This document shows, one piece after another, positions 36,832-48,348 of a stretch of 64,000 bases of DNA. Made by a program: the position numbers and the translations under genes. Under the pieces are notes generated by a model. That model searched no databases, was not told the origin of the DNA, and worked only from the letters and a program-made list of their open reading frames with translations. Position 1 is the stretch's first letter, and every line of letters begins with the position of its first letter. This DNA is from Breviolum minutum Mf 1.05b.01 (taxonomy: Eukaryota; Sar; Dinophyceae; Suessiales; Symbiodiniaceae): positions 33,363 through 97,362 of the forward strand of contig DF240863.1 in assembly GCA_000507305.1 (NCBI GenBank), in the 5' to 3' direction.

Positions 36832-37112
36832 AGTCTACGTTCGGTTCTTCCAAGTGAACTGGATTGATCTCACAAAAAACCCTCTCAAAAGGGTCACGAA
36901 TAAAACACCCCAAAAGGTGACTTGGAAGAACCTGGTACAAAAACAGGTTGTGTTTGTGGTCATCCGTACCAAAAATGGCGAGGGGGGGAATTTGGCGCAG
37001 TGTTTCCAGAGTGAATGTGGATCTTTTTCTAAATGAATCAGGCTTTGGTCTCTTGGGGCCACATTTTTTGGGATGGTTAATGATGTGAACCATCCCAAAT
37101 GGGTCCATGATT

Positions 37113-37224
37113 ACTTGGATTTGAGACTCTTCGATGCTTGGAACAAGTTCCAAAAATATTGTCCCAAATGGTGGTGATTTTTAAGGCGATGAATCCCATG
37201 GTGCAGTCTGTAAAAATCACCTGG
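37113..37224. repeat. Family I element
   Basis: TTACTTGGATTTGAGACTCT to TGTAAAAATCACCTGGG. Confidence 0.75.
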
Positions 37225-37691
37225 GAATTGGAATGGTGGTCCATGATCCGTGACCATCAAAATTTTCAAAAAGTGGGAATCGCGAGCTTTAACGATCGAT
37301 TCGAGAAATAAACAAGGCGTTACTTTGAATTCGATGGTTATACTCGATATTGGGGACTTTTATACCAGATAAATGGATCTTTCATCAAGGATATGGTGAT
37401 AAATCTTACCCACAGGATTTCTGGCGGACTTTTGTAAATTTGCATACATGAAAACCATTAAACATCAGCCAAATTTTACATGGTTGCTATGGGTTATGGT
37501 AGAAAAAGATCAATAATCACAGTAACATGAAGAAATTTGCAACATCCTTGGGACGTTCGTTGGAGATTTTGGAGGCTAACTCTAATGAATGACCCAAAAA
37601 TGGGTCCCAAAAGTTGGTGGTTTCAACCCAGAAAAATCGAATCGGATCCCAGGATTTCATGGTCGGTGAAAATGAAACAACACGGAAAATT

Positions 37692-37815
37692 CGTTGGATT
37701 TGCGACTCTTTGATGCTTGGAACCAGTTTCAAAAATATTATTCCAAATGGTGATTTTAAAGGTGATGAATCCCATGGTGTTTGATCCGAAAAAAATCACC
37801 AAACAAACAAATCCC
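37692..37815. repeat. Family I element
   Basis: GTTGGATTTGCGACTCTTTG to CACCAAACAAACAAATCCC; near-identical core to the copy at 37113. Confidence 0.75.
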
Positions 37816-38795
37816 GAAATCAACAGCAAGTTCTTCCCTGAAATTGTGGACTTTTGCCTTTTACCCCCAACTTTTAAACAACCCCAGGCTATCTTCCAGA
37901 GTAAAGGAACCCACTGCCCAAACTCCTCCCATCACCAAGAATATCAGGTACCCAAAATGGAGGAATCCTGAACCTTACAGCTTGTAAAGGTGAGTACCTC
38001 CATTTTACTTACCTGAAATCTTTGGTGATCCCATTCTTGTTTCGGTCCCGTCGAGGTACATCTTCATGTGATGATGCCATGTGCTATGACATCGCAAGAG
38101 TGTGCGCACCAAACAGTCGCCTGTTGGGACGATTTTTCCAGCATTTTTTGTCGAACCCAAACAAAATCGCAGCACTTTTTGTTCCAAACCAAAGTTCGTC
38201 ACTTTCTATTCACATAGTTAGAGCTAGGATCAAGAAAATTGACCTTATATAATTGACATAACTTGTACAACATTATAACTTGTTCCTGGAACCTGAAACA
38301 TCCACTTTAAAATGGTTGTTTCAATGGGATGATTCCAAATCTTTACATGATACATGGTTGAAACTCACCAAACATCCATGAACAAACTTAAAAAACCAGG
38401 TGTTTGGAACTCCAGGTATGACTTACATAACTTCAACTACAACTTGGGATTTCGAGCTCCCATGTTGGCAGATCAGTAGTCACCATCCCCACAGCTTTTT
38501 GTTTCCCACGTCATTTTTCCAGCCAAAAAACCCAACATAGCAACCAACAAAAGTTCCACGAAGCATGGGTGTTTTCCCCGACGAAACGGATGCATTTCGT
38601 AACGTGCCTACCACGTAACTTGAACTTCCTTGTGCATGGTACTGGACCAACACGCCCACACCTTGCGGTGAGGTCGCGAAACGGCGAAGGAGTGAATGGT
38701 TTTTTGTGACCCTAACGGGTGCAATAAATTTGATCTGGTCTTATAAAGGGAAACCAATGGGTTGGTTTGGAGGGGGGAGTAGGTTGATTAGCCTT

Positions 38796-38910
38796 TAGTT
38801 GAGGGCTGAAATCCGGCCATCACCAGATGAGATGTACCACACCTTGTAAATAGTGATTTTTTGCTGCCAACCTCACGTGGTAACAAGACTTCTGAGCCAT
38901 TAACAGTAGG
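38796..38910. repeat. Family B element, diverged
   Basis: TGAAATCCGGCCATCACCAG to GAGCCATTAACAGTAGG. Confidence 0.6.
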
Positions 38911-39401
38911 ATTTCATTGAAAGAGAGTCTCAACACGACCATATGAAAACGTTTCCCCATGAAGGAAGGGATCGTGTTGACTCATTTTTTTGAAGTTTAG
39001 GTGTCATTGGATTGATTGGTGAAACAATATTAAACTGTATAATTTGAATGGCCCTTATCCAACAACAACGGCAACAACATCGACAACGACGACAAAATGT
39101 ATTCTTGGATTGTTTTGAATTCTCAGAACAAATTGGAGGAAGCACAACTTGTTATAAACTCAATCGGTGTCTCAAGGTTTTCATCGATGGCCAATGCGTT
39201 TTTCCTGGACACTTTCTGGCGTGATCCACTGGAAAATCCGTAAGAAAACCGAAATGTGGATACTTTTACAGCACCTGAAACCATAGTTTCATCATCATTC
39301 ATCATCCCAGGATAGTAACAAACAAATTTGTGCAAATGTTTGTCCAATTCTTTTCTTTTTTTCGGAATCTGAATCTATTTAGTCTCTTTTACGTATGCTG
39401 A

Positions 39402-39469
39402 TCTAGTTGGTGGTTTCAAGCCATTTGAAAAAATATCAGTCAAATTGGGTTTGAAACCACCATCTAGAT
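39402..39469. repeat. Family A element with internal deletion
   Basis: Both inverted ends are intact, but the core is cut to about 30 bp, giving a 68-bp element 27 bp away from a full copy. Confidence 0.8.
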
Positions 39470-39495
39470 CATCATTGATTATTCCACATCATCTC

Positions 39496-39594
39496 CTAGT
39501 TGGTGGTTTCAACCCATCTGAAAAATATTAGTCAAAATGGGAATCTTCCCCAAATAGGGGTGAAAATTCCAAAATATTTGAAAAAACCACCCAG
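39496..39594. repeat. Family A element
   Basis: Full core and left end; right end carries AAAAAACCACCCAG. Confidence 0.8.
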
Positions 39595-40209
39595 ACATCA
39601 TCTCCCACCTCAAACAAAAAAACAATCCCCACCTGCAACGGCAATCCAATCACTTTGTGACTCATAGGGCCGCCAAGGTGTCCAGTTCCTTGATACCCGG
39701 TTTGTCAAGGTCGGGGTCGTTGTTTTTTGTTGTGCAAGGTTTTACATTTCCAAGGAAAACATATGAAAAATACCTGAGTTTTAAGGGGGAAACTTCTTTA
39801 ATACAAATGGAAATGCAGGAAACGGAAATGCAGCAGGAGGTGAAGACCCAAGTACTTAGAAAATCCAATTCTGTTCTTTTTCTTGCCCAAGTCACCCCGA
39901 AGCATCTCTGATCCGAAGCCATGTAGCGCCCGCGGCGTTGTGACACAACTTTTGTCCATGAGCGCAAATGAGGCCAGGACGCCTTGGTGGGATTTTGTTC
40001 GTTGCTCACTGGGTGGTGAAAATGGGATCGTGATCCTATATTTATAGATGTTATAGGTTGGGTTTACAACTACCAACTTGATCCCTGGATACGTTGGTTG
40101 AAAGAAGACCCCTAAAATGGGTTGAAATAACCCAACCAAACTAAAGCGTAGTAGAAGAAGCCCGATCCTCAAAATCCATTGGAGCAATGACAAAAAGGGA
40201 CCCGAAAGG

Positions 40210-40345
40210 TTGTTTAGGGAATATAGGGGATGAACAACTAACCAGTTATACAGGGATTATTTCATAATCTATGAAATATGGATCCCTATTAAACAAGCAG
40301 TATTTCATGGAAAGTAAAGGTTCTTTCTTCGCGGACTCAGATGAG
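40210..40345. repeat. Family F element, opposite direction
   Basis: AGGGGATGAACAACTAACCA to AAAGGTTCTTTCTTCGCGGA. Confidence 0.6.
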
Positions 40346-40447
40346 TTAAAATGAGGAATTCGCCAATTACAAGTACAAAGTTTGTCCCATAAGTAGGGGT
40401 GATTTCTATAGATTTTCACGGTCTTTATCAGATTTGGTGCACTCTAC

Positions 40448-40573
40448 AAGTTAGGCCCCCTACTAGTTACTAAATGGAGTTACAAGCCCTATAAGTAGGG
40501 TTATTTCACCCCAGTTATCCATTTACTTTCGACCATTTTGTCGGGGGTTGTAACGATCGTAGAGGCCCACTTT
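40448..40573. repeat. Family H element
   Basis: GTTAGGCCCCCTACTAGTTA to ACGATCGTAGAGGCCCAC. Confidence 0.7.
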
Positions 40574-41050
40574 GTCGGGGGTTTAAACCAACCGGACTTG
40601 CTATCCAACCGATACCTTTTTTTTTGGGGGGGACCTTCAAAAAGTAGAAAACGCATTTTCCTCGTCACAAGTTTGAATTGTCTTGCTAGCTGTTGATGTA
40701 CTCACAAATCACCACTGGGTGGTGGGTAAGTGAAAACTTGTAGTCGCATAGGATCATTTCCCCCATTTTCGGAGGCAAAGGAATGGACCAGAGTAAAACT
40801 CTCAAGTCTCAATACCACTGGGAATATCCCATGCAGATATATCAACATATTTCCCTTCTGTAGCGGGCGCATGATGCCTAAAGTTACCAAATCCAGCGTG
40901 TTGTCTTGATGGCTATGGCTCATTCTAGGCAGAATCTGTAATCATCCCTTTCCTAGGATGCACCTTAGCAAACAGCAAACAGAACATCCATCCCATCCCA
41001 AGAAGAGAAATGATTGGTAAATGACGGGACTCTTATAATGGATTCTTGTA

Positions 41051-41177
41051 TTACTGTTGCTGGAATATATCCCATTCCCAACCACCTGGGATGTAGAAAA
41101 CCCGTCGTAAACAATAAGATAAACTTAACTACCGACCCTCCACTGGTGATTGCCGGATTTCTGAACCGTCAAGAGTA
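41051..41177. repeat. Family B element, diverged
   Basis: ATTACTGTTGCTGGAATATA to GAACCGTCAAGAGTAGC. Confidence 0.65.
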
Positions 41178-41209
41178 GCTTATTGTAAACCCTATGTAAA
41201 AGAGTAAGT

Positions 41210-42013
41210 CTAATCTTCAAGGAAATAGAAAATAATTTCAATACTTCTCAAAAAGAGGATTCCATGACTGACAAGAGATGCAAGGAATCTGATGTAGTGA
41301 TTATTCTTCACTTCACGACTTGTATTATCAGCTTGCACGCTGATGATCATCCGACGTAAATCAACATGGCACTGCGTTGCGAGGAGATGCAACACATGAG
41401 CAGTTGTTTCAATGCACGAGTTTGCATCTTTCGGTAAATTTGCTGCTGCAACAGTGAAAAGAATAAGCCTCCCGTGACATATGCACCCAGCAATATGTGC
41501 GCGTGGTCGGTTGAATCCAGCTAGAGACTTGCTCCTGAACAAGTCAGAATGTGGATATGCAAACTTTCCTTGGTCCATGCCGTCAAGGATCATTACAGTT
41601 TGGAAGGGGGTTTTGTCACGCGCAAAACCTCTGAGGTCCCAGTAGACCAAACGGTCTTCGTACTGCGAGTTTAAATGTTGAACGTATTGTTGCACTTGGT
41701 TTTGTCGACACTTCAAGTGTCCGTTCATTGCACGAATCAGCAGTTTGTGCCGTACACAAGTTGAGCATTGTGCGTGATTGCTGACTGGTCGGAACTTCAA
41801 GAAGGGCATATCTTCCTTCCACACTTTCCAAAATGTTGAGAAGGCCACTGCCGGCTCGCCATCTGCAGATGGATGTGCAAGTTTCATCTGGTCGTAGAAA
41901 TCCTTCATTTTGCCTGGAGGAAGAAATCGAACCTCGTGAGCAGACCTTCTCTGTGTGTTCAATGTCAAAGTTGAAAATGCCCTTTTTCTGACTTTCTTCT
42001 GCTTTGGATTCAC
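41210..42013 (-). CDS. DUF7869-like transposase-type protein, partial
   Basis: The readable exon has 267 residues. A Cys-rich segment near 80-86 (NHAQCSTC) precedes VMILDGMDQGK (D144, D147), HIAGCICHGRL (~173-183) and VQADNTSREVKN (~227-238). This D...DN...KN layout is the RNase H-like pattern of the DUF7869 family, common in dinoflagellates and thought to derive from transposases. A charged N-terminus could start earlier in another frame. The tail after VSHGILFLRS looks like run-on into an intron or a broken end. It may be an exon of a transposon or of a domesticated host gene. Confidence 0.6.
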   Translation of the reverse strand: MNPKQKKVRKRAFSTLTLNTQRRSAHEVRFLPPGKMKDFYDQMKLAHPSADGEPAVAFSTFWKVWKEDMPFLKFRPVSNHAQCSTCVRHKLLIRAMNGHLKCRQNQVQQYVQHLNSQYEDRLVYWDLRGFARDKTPFQTVMILDGMDQGKFAYPHSDLFRSKSLAGFNRPRAHIAGCICHGRLILFTVAAANLPKDANSCIETTAHVLHLLATQCHVDLRRMIISVQADNTSREVKNNHYIRFLASLVSHGILFLRSIEIIFYFLED

Positions 42014-42599
42014 TTGCTTCTCCTTGTCTGCTATACGTATGGATCATTTCCATACATTAGGTGGAAAACGGCCACATTCAACGGGAAATGGCTTGATAAA
42101 TATTTCCTACACGGAGTGCCTGGGCTACAATTATCTATACACCCTGGAAGATTGGAACCTACAGCCATCACCCATTTAGAAAGGAACATGATCTTCTAAA
42201 ACCTCCATGATTATGTTCCATATTAATCTTCAGGGGTGTAAACAATCTGGTGTTTGAGCTGATATTTTAGTTTTCTTCATTCAATTCTACTAGCGATTCA
42301 TTTATAAGTCTCCCAAATTCGCCCCCTTCAGAATCCCACTCAACTTCCCCCCACTCAACTTCCCATAACTTCCCCTAACTGAACCTTCCTGGAGGTCCAA
42401 TTATTGAAGTATCCCTGACGTATATAATCCCACTAATAGTATATTCCCATATGCGTAGTATATTCGCACTCATTCCCTTCCATCCCTCCATCTTTTTCAT
42501 CTTGGCTGTCCCAGTTACGCATGGATCTTGGGTTCTGCCACGATACCATCGTGTGGATCCACCTTTTGGAATCGGGTGATCCAAAAACTGACTGTTTCC

Positions 42600-42935
42600 T
42601 AAAGTGGGAATTGGATGGTAATGATGGTAATCAAGGGTAATGATAGTAATCTTTATGATGGTATTATATGGTAAAGTGGGAATTACTATCACTATCTCAC
42701 ATGTTTTTTCAAAGGGTGAGGGCAATGATAGTAATCAAGAGTGATGATAATATACAATGATAAACAGATAATAGACAAAGAAAATGCATTAATGATACTA
42801 TCACACATTATGATGCTAATGATGATGATATAATGATGATCACGACAGAAGAGTTAGAGACAGCAATGATACTATAATAACAATTTGATAACAATAATAA
42901 CACACTGATAATAATCATAACACAACTGATAGTAT
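42600..42935. repeat. TGATAAT-rich low-complexity stretch
   Basis: Many degenerate copies of AATGATAGTAAT and TGATAATAA, in both directions. No gene is seen. Confidence 0.75.
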
Positions 42936-43739
42936 ATCTAAAAATAAGACCCATAAGAAATGTTTGCAATCACCACCTTTGTCACTTCACTGGTCAAAAC
43001 GTGAAATCTGTCATACTGTGCCCATAGTTTAACAGAGTAAGAAAAATTGAGAATAGGTTAGTTGTTTATTTCGTGCCAACGTAACTTGTATACCAACCAC
43101 TGTAAGTGGGTGAAGTTTGTCCTTGAAAAATCAAGCAGTTTCCAAGCGCCATTTTTTTGCTTTGGGATTCCAGTCCCCAAACAGGTTCAACTATCTGTAA
43201 AAAATCTTCGGTCCTTTTTGTGCCAAAAGTTTAACTTTTCCTGGGTTCCGTTGAAAAAAACCTATGAAACTGAAAGGAGCTAAAAGTTTAAGAGATTCCT
43301 TCAAGCTTGCCAAGAAAAGTTTGGAGTGATGGACTGATGCGATGTTTTGCTCACCCACATGTTCAGGTAGCTAAAATAAAAGTACTGAATCTTATAACAC
43401 TATTTTGGCGGTGGGTTTTGCCTTATGTAAGCCTTACATACAGCCTATAAAGGTGAGTATCTCCATTTTAGGTACCTGATTTGTTTTTGGTGATATCGGA
43501 GCTCGGATTTGTGTTTTGATTTTGAGGATGCCTTCCCCAACTCATGCACAAAATTCATGAACAACCCTCCCATGAACTAACATGGCACCATTCTATGTAG
43601 GAAATACATCTTCATTCATGGTCCATTTCCCAGCCAGCGAAATATGAGTTTAGGGTGGCTTTTTAGGTGATGGAAACCGTTGAGGCAAACTTGATAGTTT
43701 GACTTGGAGGTCACTTAAATCAAAGACAATTACAACCTT

Positions 43740-43842
43740 AACTAGTTGTTGGTTTCAACCCATCTGAAAAATATTAGTCAAATTGGGAATCATCCCCAAG
43801 TAGGGGTGGGAATAAAAAATCTTTGAAACCACCACCTAGTTA
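43740..43842. repeat. Family A element, best preserved
   Basis: Inverted ends extend to AACTAGTTG and CACCTAGTT, giving about 20 bp of terminal inverted repeat. Confidence 0.85.
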
Positions 43843-44111
43843 AGATGTTGGTGCCTTGTTATCAATATTCAGTCTACAACAGGCTGGTCAAAAAAAAATC
43901 CCAAAAACAACCCCAGTAGGTTTGTTTCAACAAAGTTACAACACACCGGGATATCGCACACCCCAGGCAATCTCCCCTTCCCCAACTATAAAAGGAATCC
44001 CGGCTTAATCTGGCTTATAGCCTGTTTGGTACAGGTTTGCTTAGAGGTGTGTTTTTGAAACAACCTTAGATGAAAACAACCATTTTATGGCTAATCAACC
44101 GATCCCCCTAA

Positions 44112-44213
44112 TGTACCCCCCTCAGAAATAAGGGTTTAATAGCCAGCCTTATCAACGGAAACGAATGGTTAATACGCCATTAATAAGGCCTTATTTCTGG
44201 GGGAGTACGTCGG
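44112..44213. repeat. Unassigned hairpin element
   Basis: GTACCCCCCTCAGAAATAAG pairs with CTTATTTCTGGGGGAGTAC across about 100 bp. Confidence 0.65.
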
Positions 44214-44449
44214 GGAAGGCCTGGTTGACCCCTCATGACCATTTCAATTTGGGGTCACGGATTTTCCATCACCCCAAAAAATGTCACGATGTGAATTTGA
44301 AGTGGAAAAACATGATAAACTTGCTATCGAGCTATCTATGAATATAATTTGAGTCCTGCGCAATTACTGCAACAGTGGATTCCATGAAGGTTGATAAAAG
44401 GTCCTTGTGTAAAATAGTGATGATTTTCCTCCTGTTACAAGGTTTCCAC

Positions 44450-44562
44450 ACTTGAAGGATCATCCCAGGACTTGGATACGTGGGCCCAGAATCACCCCAG
44501 ACAACAACGATCACCATGGGACCATTAACCACTGAACCAAGTCCTGGGATGATCCTCCAAGT
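44450..44562. repeat. Family C element, best preserved
   Basis: ACTTGAAGGATCATCCCAGG and its near-perfect inverted partner CCTGGGATGATCCTCCAAGT. Confidence 0.85.
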
Positions 44563-44856
44563 AAGGGCCCCAATCTATACACCCTCTGAAAACAAACATG
44601 ACAGTGGAAAACCAACAATTTGAAGATGTATCTCATATCAAAAATGGTGATTTTCCGTTGCCATCTCAGTCTTTCAAAAAAGGTAACCCCCAAACCTTTT
44701 AAAGCTTCGTCTTAGGTACTTGGCTCCTGGTGACTTGTCTTGATTTCCATGGCAGACCTCCCAAACCATCGATCAAACTCCGCTCCGTTGCAAACCCCCA
44801 AACACTTGGCCGCCCGCGCCAAAAAAGTGGAGCGAAAACCTGCCAATTTTTTAGAT

Positions 44857-44972
44857 GTTGGTGTTTTTTTCCAACCCATCTGAAAAATATGCGCAACGTC
44901 AACTTGGATCATGAAACCCCAAGGATCGGTATTTAAAATAAAGAATAAAGAATCTTTCAAACGACCACCAAG
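44857..44972. repeat. Family A element, diverged
   Basis: CCAACCCATCTGAAAAATAT near the left and TTTCAAACGACCACCAAG at the right identify it. Confidence 0.6.
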
Positions 44973-45386
44973 TTTTGAGTTTTCGGGGGACACAAGAAAC
45001 CCATGCGTCAATCCATGACACGGGTACTGTATATTTACCGCCCCATGCATTCAGCTGGATTTTGATGGGTAAATGTCGTAAGGCAAATATACACAGGTCC
45101 CATGGATCCCTAGGGGAAAAGTGCTTTTAAAATAGTAGTTTAGAGGGAAACACACACACACACATCTTTTTACAGCAAGGTCTAAAGATTTCCCCAAGTT
45201 GCGAGTTCTTGGGTGTGTCTTACGTTCCCCAGGTTGACCCCTAGTTTGCTTCAAGTCGGGGGATAAGGTATAAGTCATTTGTCCGGAGAAAAGTTGGACT
45301 GGAGAAATTCCAAAAACATGAATAACTGAGAGGTAAATCATATCAGCTAAGCTGTACATATTCGCCGCTGCAGGTCTCCAGTACTC

Positions 45387-45785
45387 TCATCTGCCACGTG
45401 CAGAAATATAGAGGATTTTAATGTCCACCAGGATGAGCCGATCGGCTGGATCAGCCTGTCTCTGACGATCTGGGGCAAACTCGACAATGTAAGTCGCATC
45501 GGCCGTTGTGTCAAGATCATTGGGAGGAAAATTGACAATGTGCAAATCAAGGACACCATGATGCGACGGTGCCGCCCATTGCCTCGTAACTTGTTCGGAT
45601 AGCGATTGTGAGCTGGCTCGGTCTAAAGAAATCACTCTGTGCTCTCTCGAGATGCGATACGCATGGATCATGAATGGGATTGACGAGCTCTGTGTGCTAG
45701 TAGGGGTGGATTTATCCATGCGGCGCGGTGATCGTGAACATTCTCGGCCACCACCCTTTTGCATCAGTGAAGAGTCGTCTTCCAC
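45387..45785 (-). CDS. Exon fragment of a dinoflagellate-type hypothetical protein
   Basis: The frame has 132 residues and includes HAYRISREHRVISLDRASSQ, then DLHIVNFPPNDLDTTADATY and IVEFAPDRQRQADPADRLIL. I recognise the style from long dinoflagellate hypothetical proteins with many genomic copies, some linked to retroelements. No catalytic motif is visible. Both ends are undefined, so this is probably one exon or a dead copy. Confidence 0.45.
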   Translation of the reverse strand: MEDDSSLMQKGGGRECSRSPRRMDKSTPTSTQSSSIPFMIHAYRISREHRVISLDRASSQSLSEQVTRQWAAPSHHGVLDLHIVNFPPNDLDTTADATYIVEFAPDRQRQADPADRLILVDIKILYISARGR

Positions 45786-46919
45786 AATAGTGCCTGCTCC
45801 ATCAACTGGTTCGATCCTGCCAAAAGGTGGCCTTCGAAGGTCAAACCAAATGGGTCATCCCAGGACTTGGTGGTACCCCCATGAAGTTCCTTTTCGTTGA
45901 TTAAAAGCGGAATCTTTGAACTTCCATTCCTCGGATGCGTTTTTTAACCTACCTAGGTGGGCCCCGAGTTCCTTATAAATGGAGGCGAGTTATGGGGAAA
46001 AACCCTATAAACGTAGCCTAAAAAATGTATAAATAAATGGGTGTGTCACTAGGATTTTTTTCAGCCCGAAAAATCCGTGGAGTAAATGGGCTGTTGTTAT
46101 TTACAACTGGATTTTTGAGCCCACCTGGTACGGTATCATTGGCAATGGACGGCCCCACCGTTACATCAACATCTGCGCCCCGAAATTTGCTCCACCTGAA
46201 GTCGTCTGTCGTCCCTCTGCATCTTTCAATGTCTCTGGTGCTCGAATGCTGTGAAGACCACGACATAATGTCCTTAGGGTTCTTTAATGACACCCGACAT
46301 TTTGAGGATGATTCAAGGGGAAGGTGCAAACTCAACACCTGTGGTGGTGTAAAAACTGTGAAACAAACATTTGGCAGCAAGGCAAGGCCATGCAAGGTAC
46401 GTGTGAGATATCAAAAACGGTTGAAATGATGAATTGCCCAAGATGTTCATAACAAGAGATGAAGTCGCAAAAGAAATTTGTCATCACATGCACGTGATTT
46501 CAAGGGGTTGAATTGGGATGAGCTTCTTTTCGTTCTGAGAGATCCTATACGGCCGTGGCTGTTAACTGCTACCCCCGTACTATCATAGGCCCCATTACTA
46601 GACCCTCGAGACCCTCGACTGTTCAGGAAAATATTTTTTTGATTAAAGCTATTGGCACCTCCTCCGTTTTCGGCAATCGAGACCGTGAGGAAATTTTGGG
46701 CCCACTGAACCCAAAAAAACTGCGCAGCTTCGGCTTCGGGTTGGGGTGGCCCCATCGCCTTAAAATCCTAAGAAAACAAAACCCCAAAATTCGGCTTCTG
46801 AATCGCCCCTTTCAGAATGCCCCGAAAATGGCCCCAAACCCCTCACAGTCTCCTTTTTCGGATTGAAAACGCCGCTGGAAAAAATGGGCATAGTTTCCCC
46901 CTGTATGATAGGCGATCCC

Positions 46920-47134
46920 GCTGTGCTAAACAAGCAATCTACCAGCAGCCCCTCCAAAAGCTACCCTTTTCGGGCAACTCCTGAAGGGGGAGCCTTCTCC
47001 TTTTTGGAAAGCCACCTTGGGCGGCCCCATAAAAAAGGAAAAAGCACCCCCCTCCCCAAAAGAGGGGAGGCCCCTTCAGAGCACCACCCTGGAAGAGATG
47101 GGTCTTGATTGGTGGATTGCTTGTTTAGCGCAGC
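46920..47134. repeat. Family K: GC-rich 215-bp inverted-repeat element
   Basis: GCTGTGCTAAACAAGCAATC at the left and GATTGCTTGTTTAGCGCAGC at the right are ~25-bp inverted ends. The core is G/C-rich with AAAGGAAAAAGCACCCCCCT. It is unlike the AT-richer families and only one copy is seen here. Confidence 0.75.
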
Positions 47135-47273
47135 CCGGTCGCTCCTCGTCAGGAACGAGTTCAGCTCTGGGCCCCGAACATGGTGCATGACGCATTGCGA
47201 CCGGCGAGGGGTCAGACCGACAGTGGGGAGCAGCCGCAGCGCTACACTTCGTGATGAGGATGCCTTGCAAAGA

Positions 47274-47708
47274 TCAATTGTGTGAAGATTGTGGCTTCTT
47301 TACTGCTGCGGTGCGCCAGTCCACTGAATTTGAGTCGCTGGCCAAGACTCCACACATCCGCCTGAGACTATCAGCAAATGCAATCACAAAACCATGCGAT
47401 TCTGATCCTCCCACATACAGTTCTTTATCCCCCCAAGCCAATGAAATTACTTGTCTACCAAATCTCCCCCATGCAAAACAATCTTGGGTATTTTCAGTCG
47501 TGGCACCTTCTCTGTGATGCCTTCGATTCTGAAAAAGGCTTCTGGCCTCAATGTAAAACACCAAAGGAGCCCTTGGGCCCCTTTCTGTGGCGAGAGTGTG
47601 CTGTAGCCACTGCTGAAAAATGCCAACAGGATATTCATCCGGCTGCACACACTCGGCTGATTTGTTTTTGCACACAGCAGTCGAAGGATAGGGAAGTTGA
47701 TTCACCAA
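47274..47708 (-). CDS. Possible exon, unrecognised
   Basis: A 144-residue open frame in a repeat-free stretch, with a protein-like segment FGRQVISLAWGDKELYVGG then FVIAFADSLRRMCGVLASDS that could be beta-propeller-like. Both ends are undefined and the opposite strand is also partly open, so coding is only suspected. Confidence 0.25.
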   Translation of the reverse strand: MVNQLPYPSTAVCKNKSAECVQPDEYPVGIFQQWLQHTLATERGPRAPLVFYIEARSLFQNRRHHREGATTENTQDCFAWGRFGRQVISLAWGDKELYVGGSESHGFVIAFADSLRRMCGVLASDSNSVDWRTAAVKKPQSSHN

Positions 47709-48159
47709 AGCAAATGATTTTTTGAAAATCTGTCAAAATTCTTACAGCCGGCGACACATTAGCATTCATACAACCTGGCACTATGGAAACGATAATATGA
47801 AGGTGAGACAATAAAAGAACGTGTAGGTTATTCAGTTCTTTAATGTGATTCTCTGCATTTGTTGTCCACGCCCATCCCAAGCCCATCGAATTGTAATGAA
47901 GATGGTCACAACTCAATCATGCAAAACGATTCAAGGTGGTCGAAAACAAATTCCTGGAAATATACCCACTGAGGTTGAAATCCGTCTCATCTGATTCAAC
48001 TCTGCCTTTTTCAAAATGGTTTAGTGGTCCAAATGAAAATTATATACGCTTTTTCATAAGCATACACTTCTTCAGAATTATAAATCTAGATACATTCAAT
48101 TGTTCGATCTGGACCCCACCGTTTTTGAAAGCACCCCTTTACCACGATTATCCGAGGAA

Positions 48160-48348
48160 GTGATATTCTTATTGCTGCTCATCTCATGGATGGGCGTCTG
48201 TGATAATGACGGGTATCAAGTCATTGAATATTTTGCTGGAGTAGCAGAAATTGCAAGACTTGCAAAAGGATCTGGATGGAAGGCAGCAGAGCGTGACAGT
48301 CTCAGGATCCACACGGTTGGTATTGATTGTGTCGCCAATCCTCGCTGA
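48160..48348 (+). pseudogene. Fragment with YQVIEYFAGVAEIARLAKGSG, multi-copy dinoflagellate protein
   Basis: The plus frame reads SWMGVCDNDGYQVIEYFAGV then AEIARLAKGSGWKAAERDSL before drifting and stopping. The YFAGxAxIARLAK block resembles the SAM-binding-like start of a protein family abundant in Symbiodiniaceae genomes. The expected continuation after the KAA block is missing and frames are broken downstream to about 49.1 kb, so this is a remnant. Confidence 0.4.

Larger units (their letters stand above)
31770..41050. other. Gene-free host DNA, dense hairpin mosaic
   Basis: Families A, B, D, F, G, H and I. No open frame here has recognisable protein features; most long ones run through elements. 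Confidence 0.5.
42060..45380. other. Gene-free host DNA
   Basis: Low-complexity stretch at 42600-42935, then families A and C and one unassigned hairpin. A (CA)n run lies near 45150-45165. Confidence 0.55.

Noticed and set aside
39662..40193. Minus-strand frames of 115-131 codons
   Set aside because: Overlapping frames without motifs; parts lie in simple or element-derived DNA.
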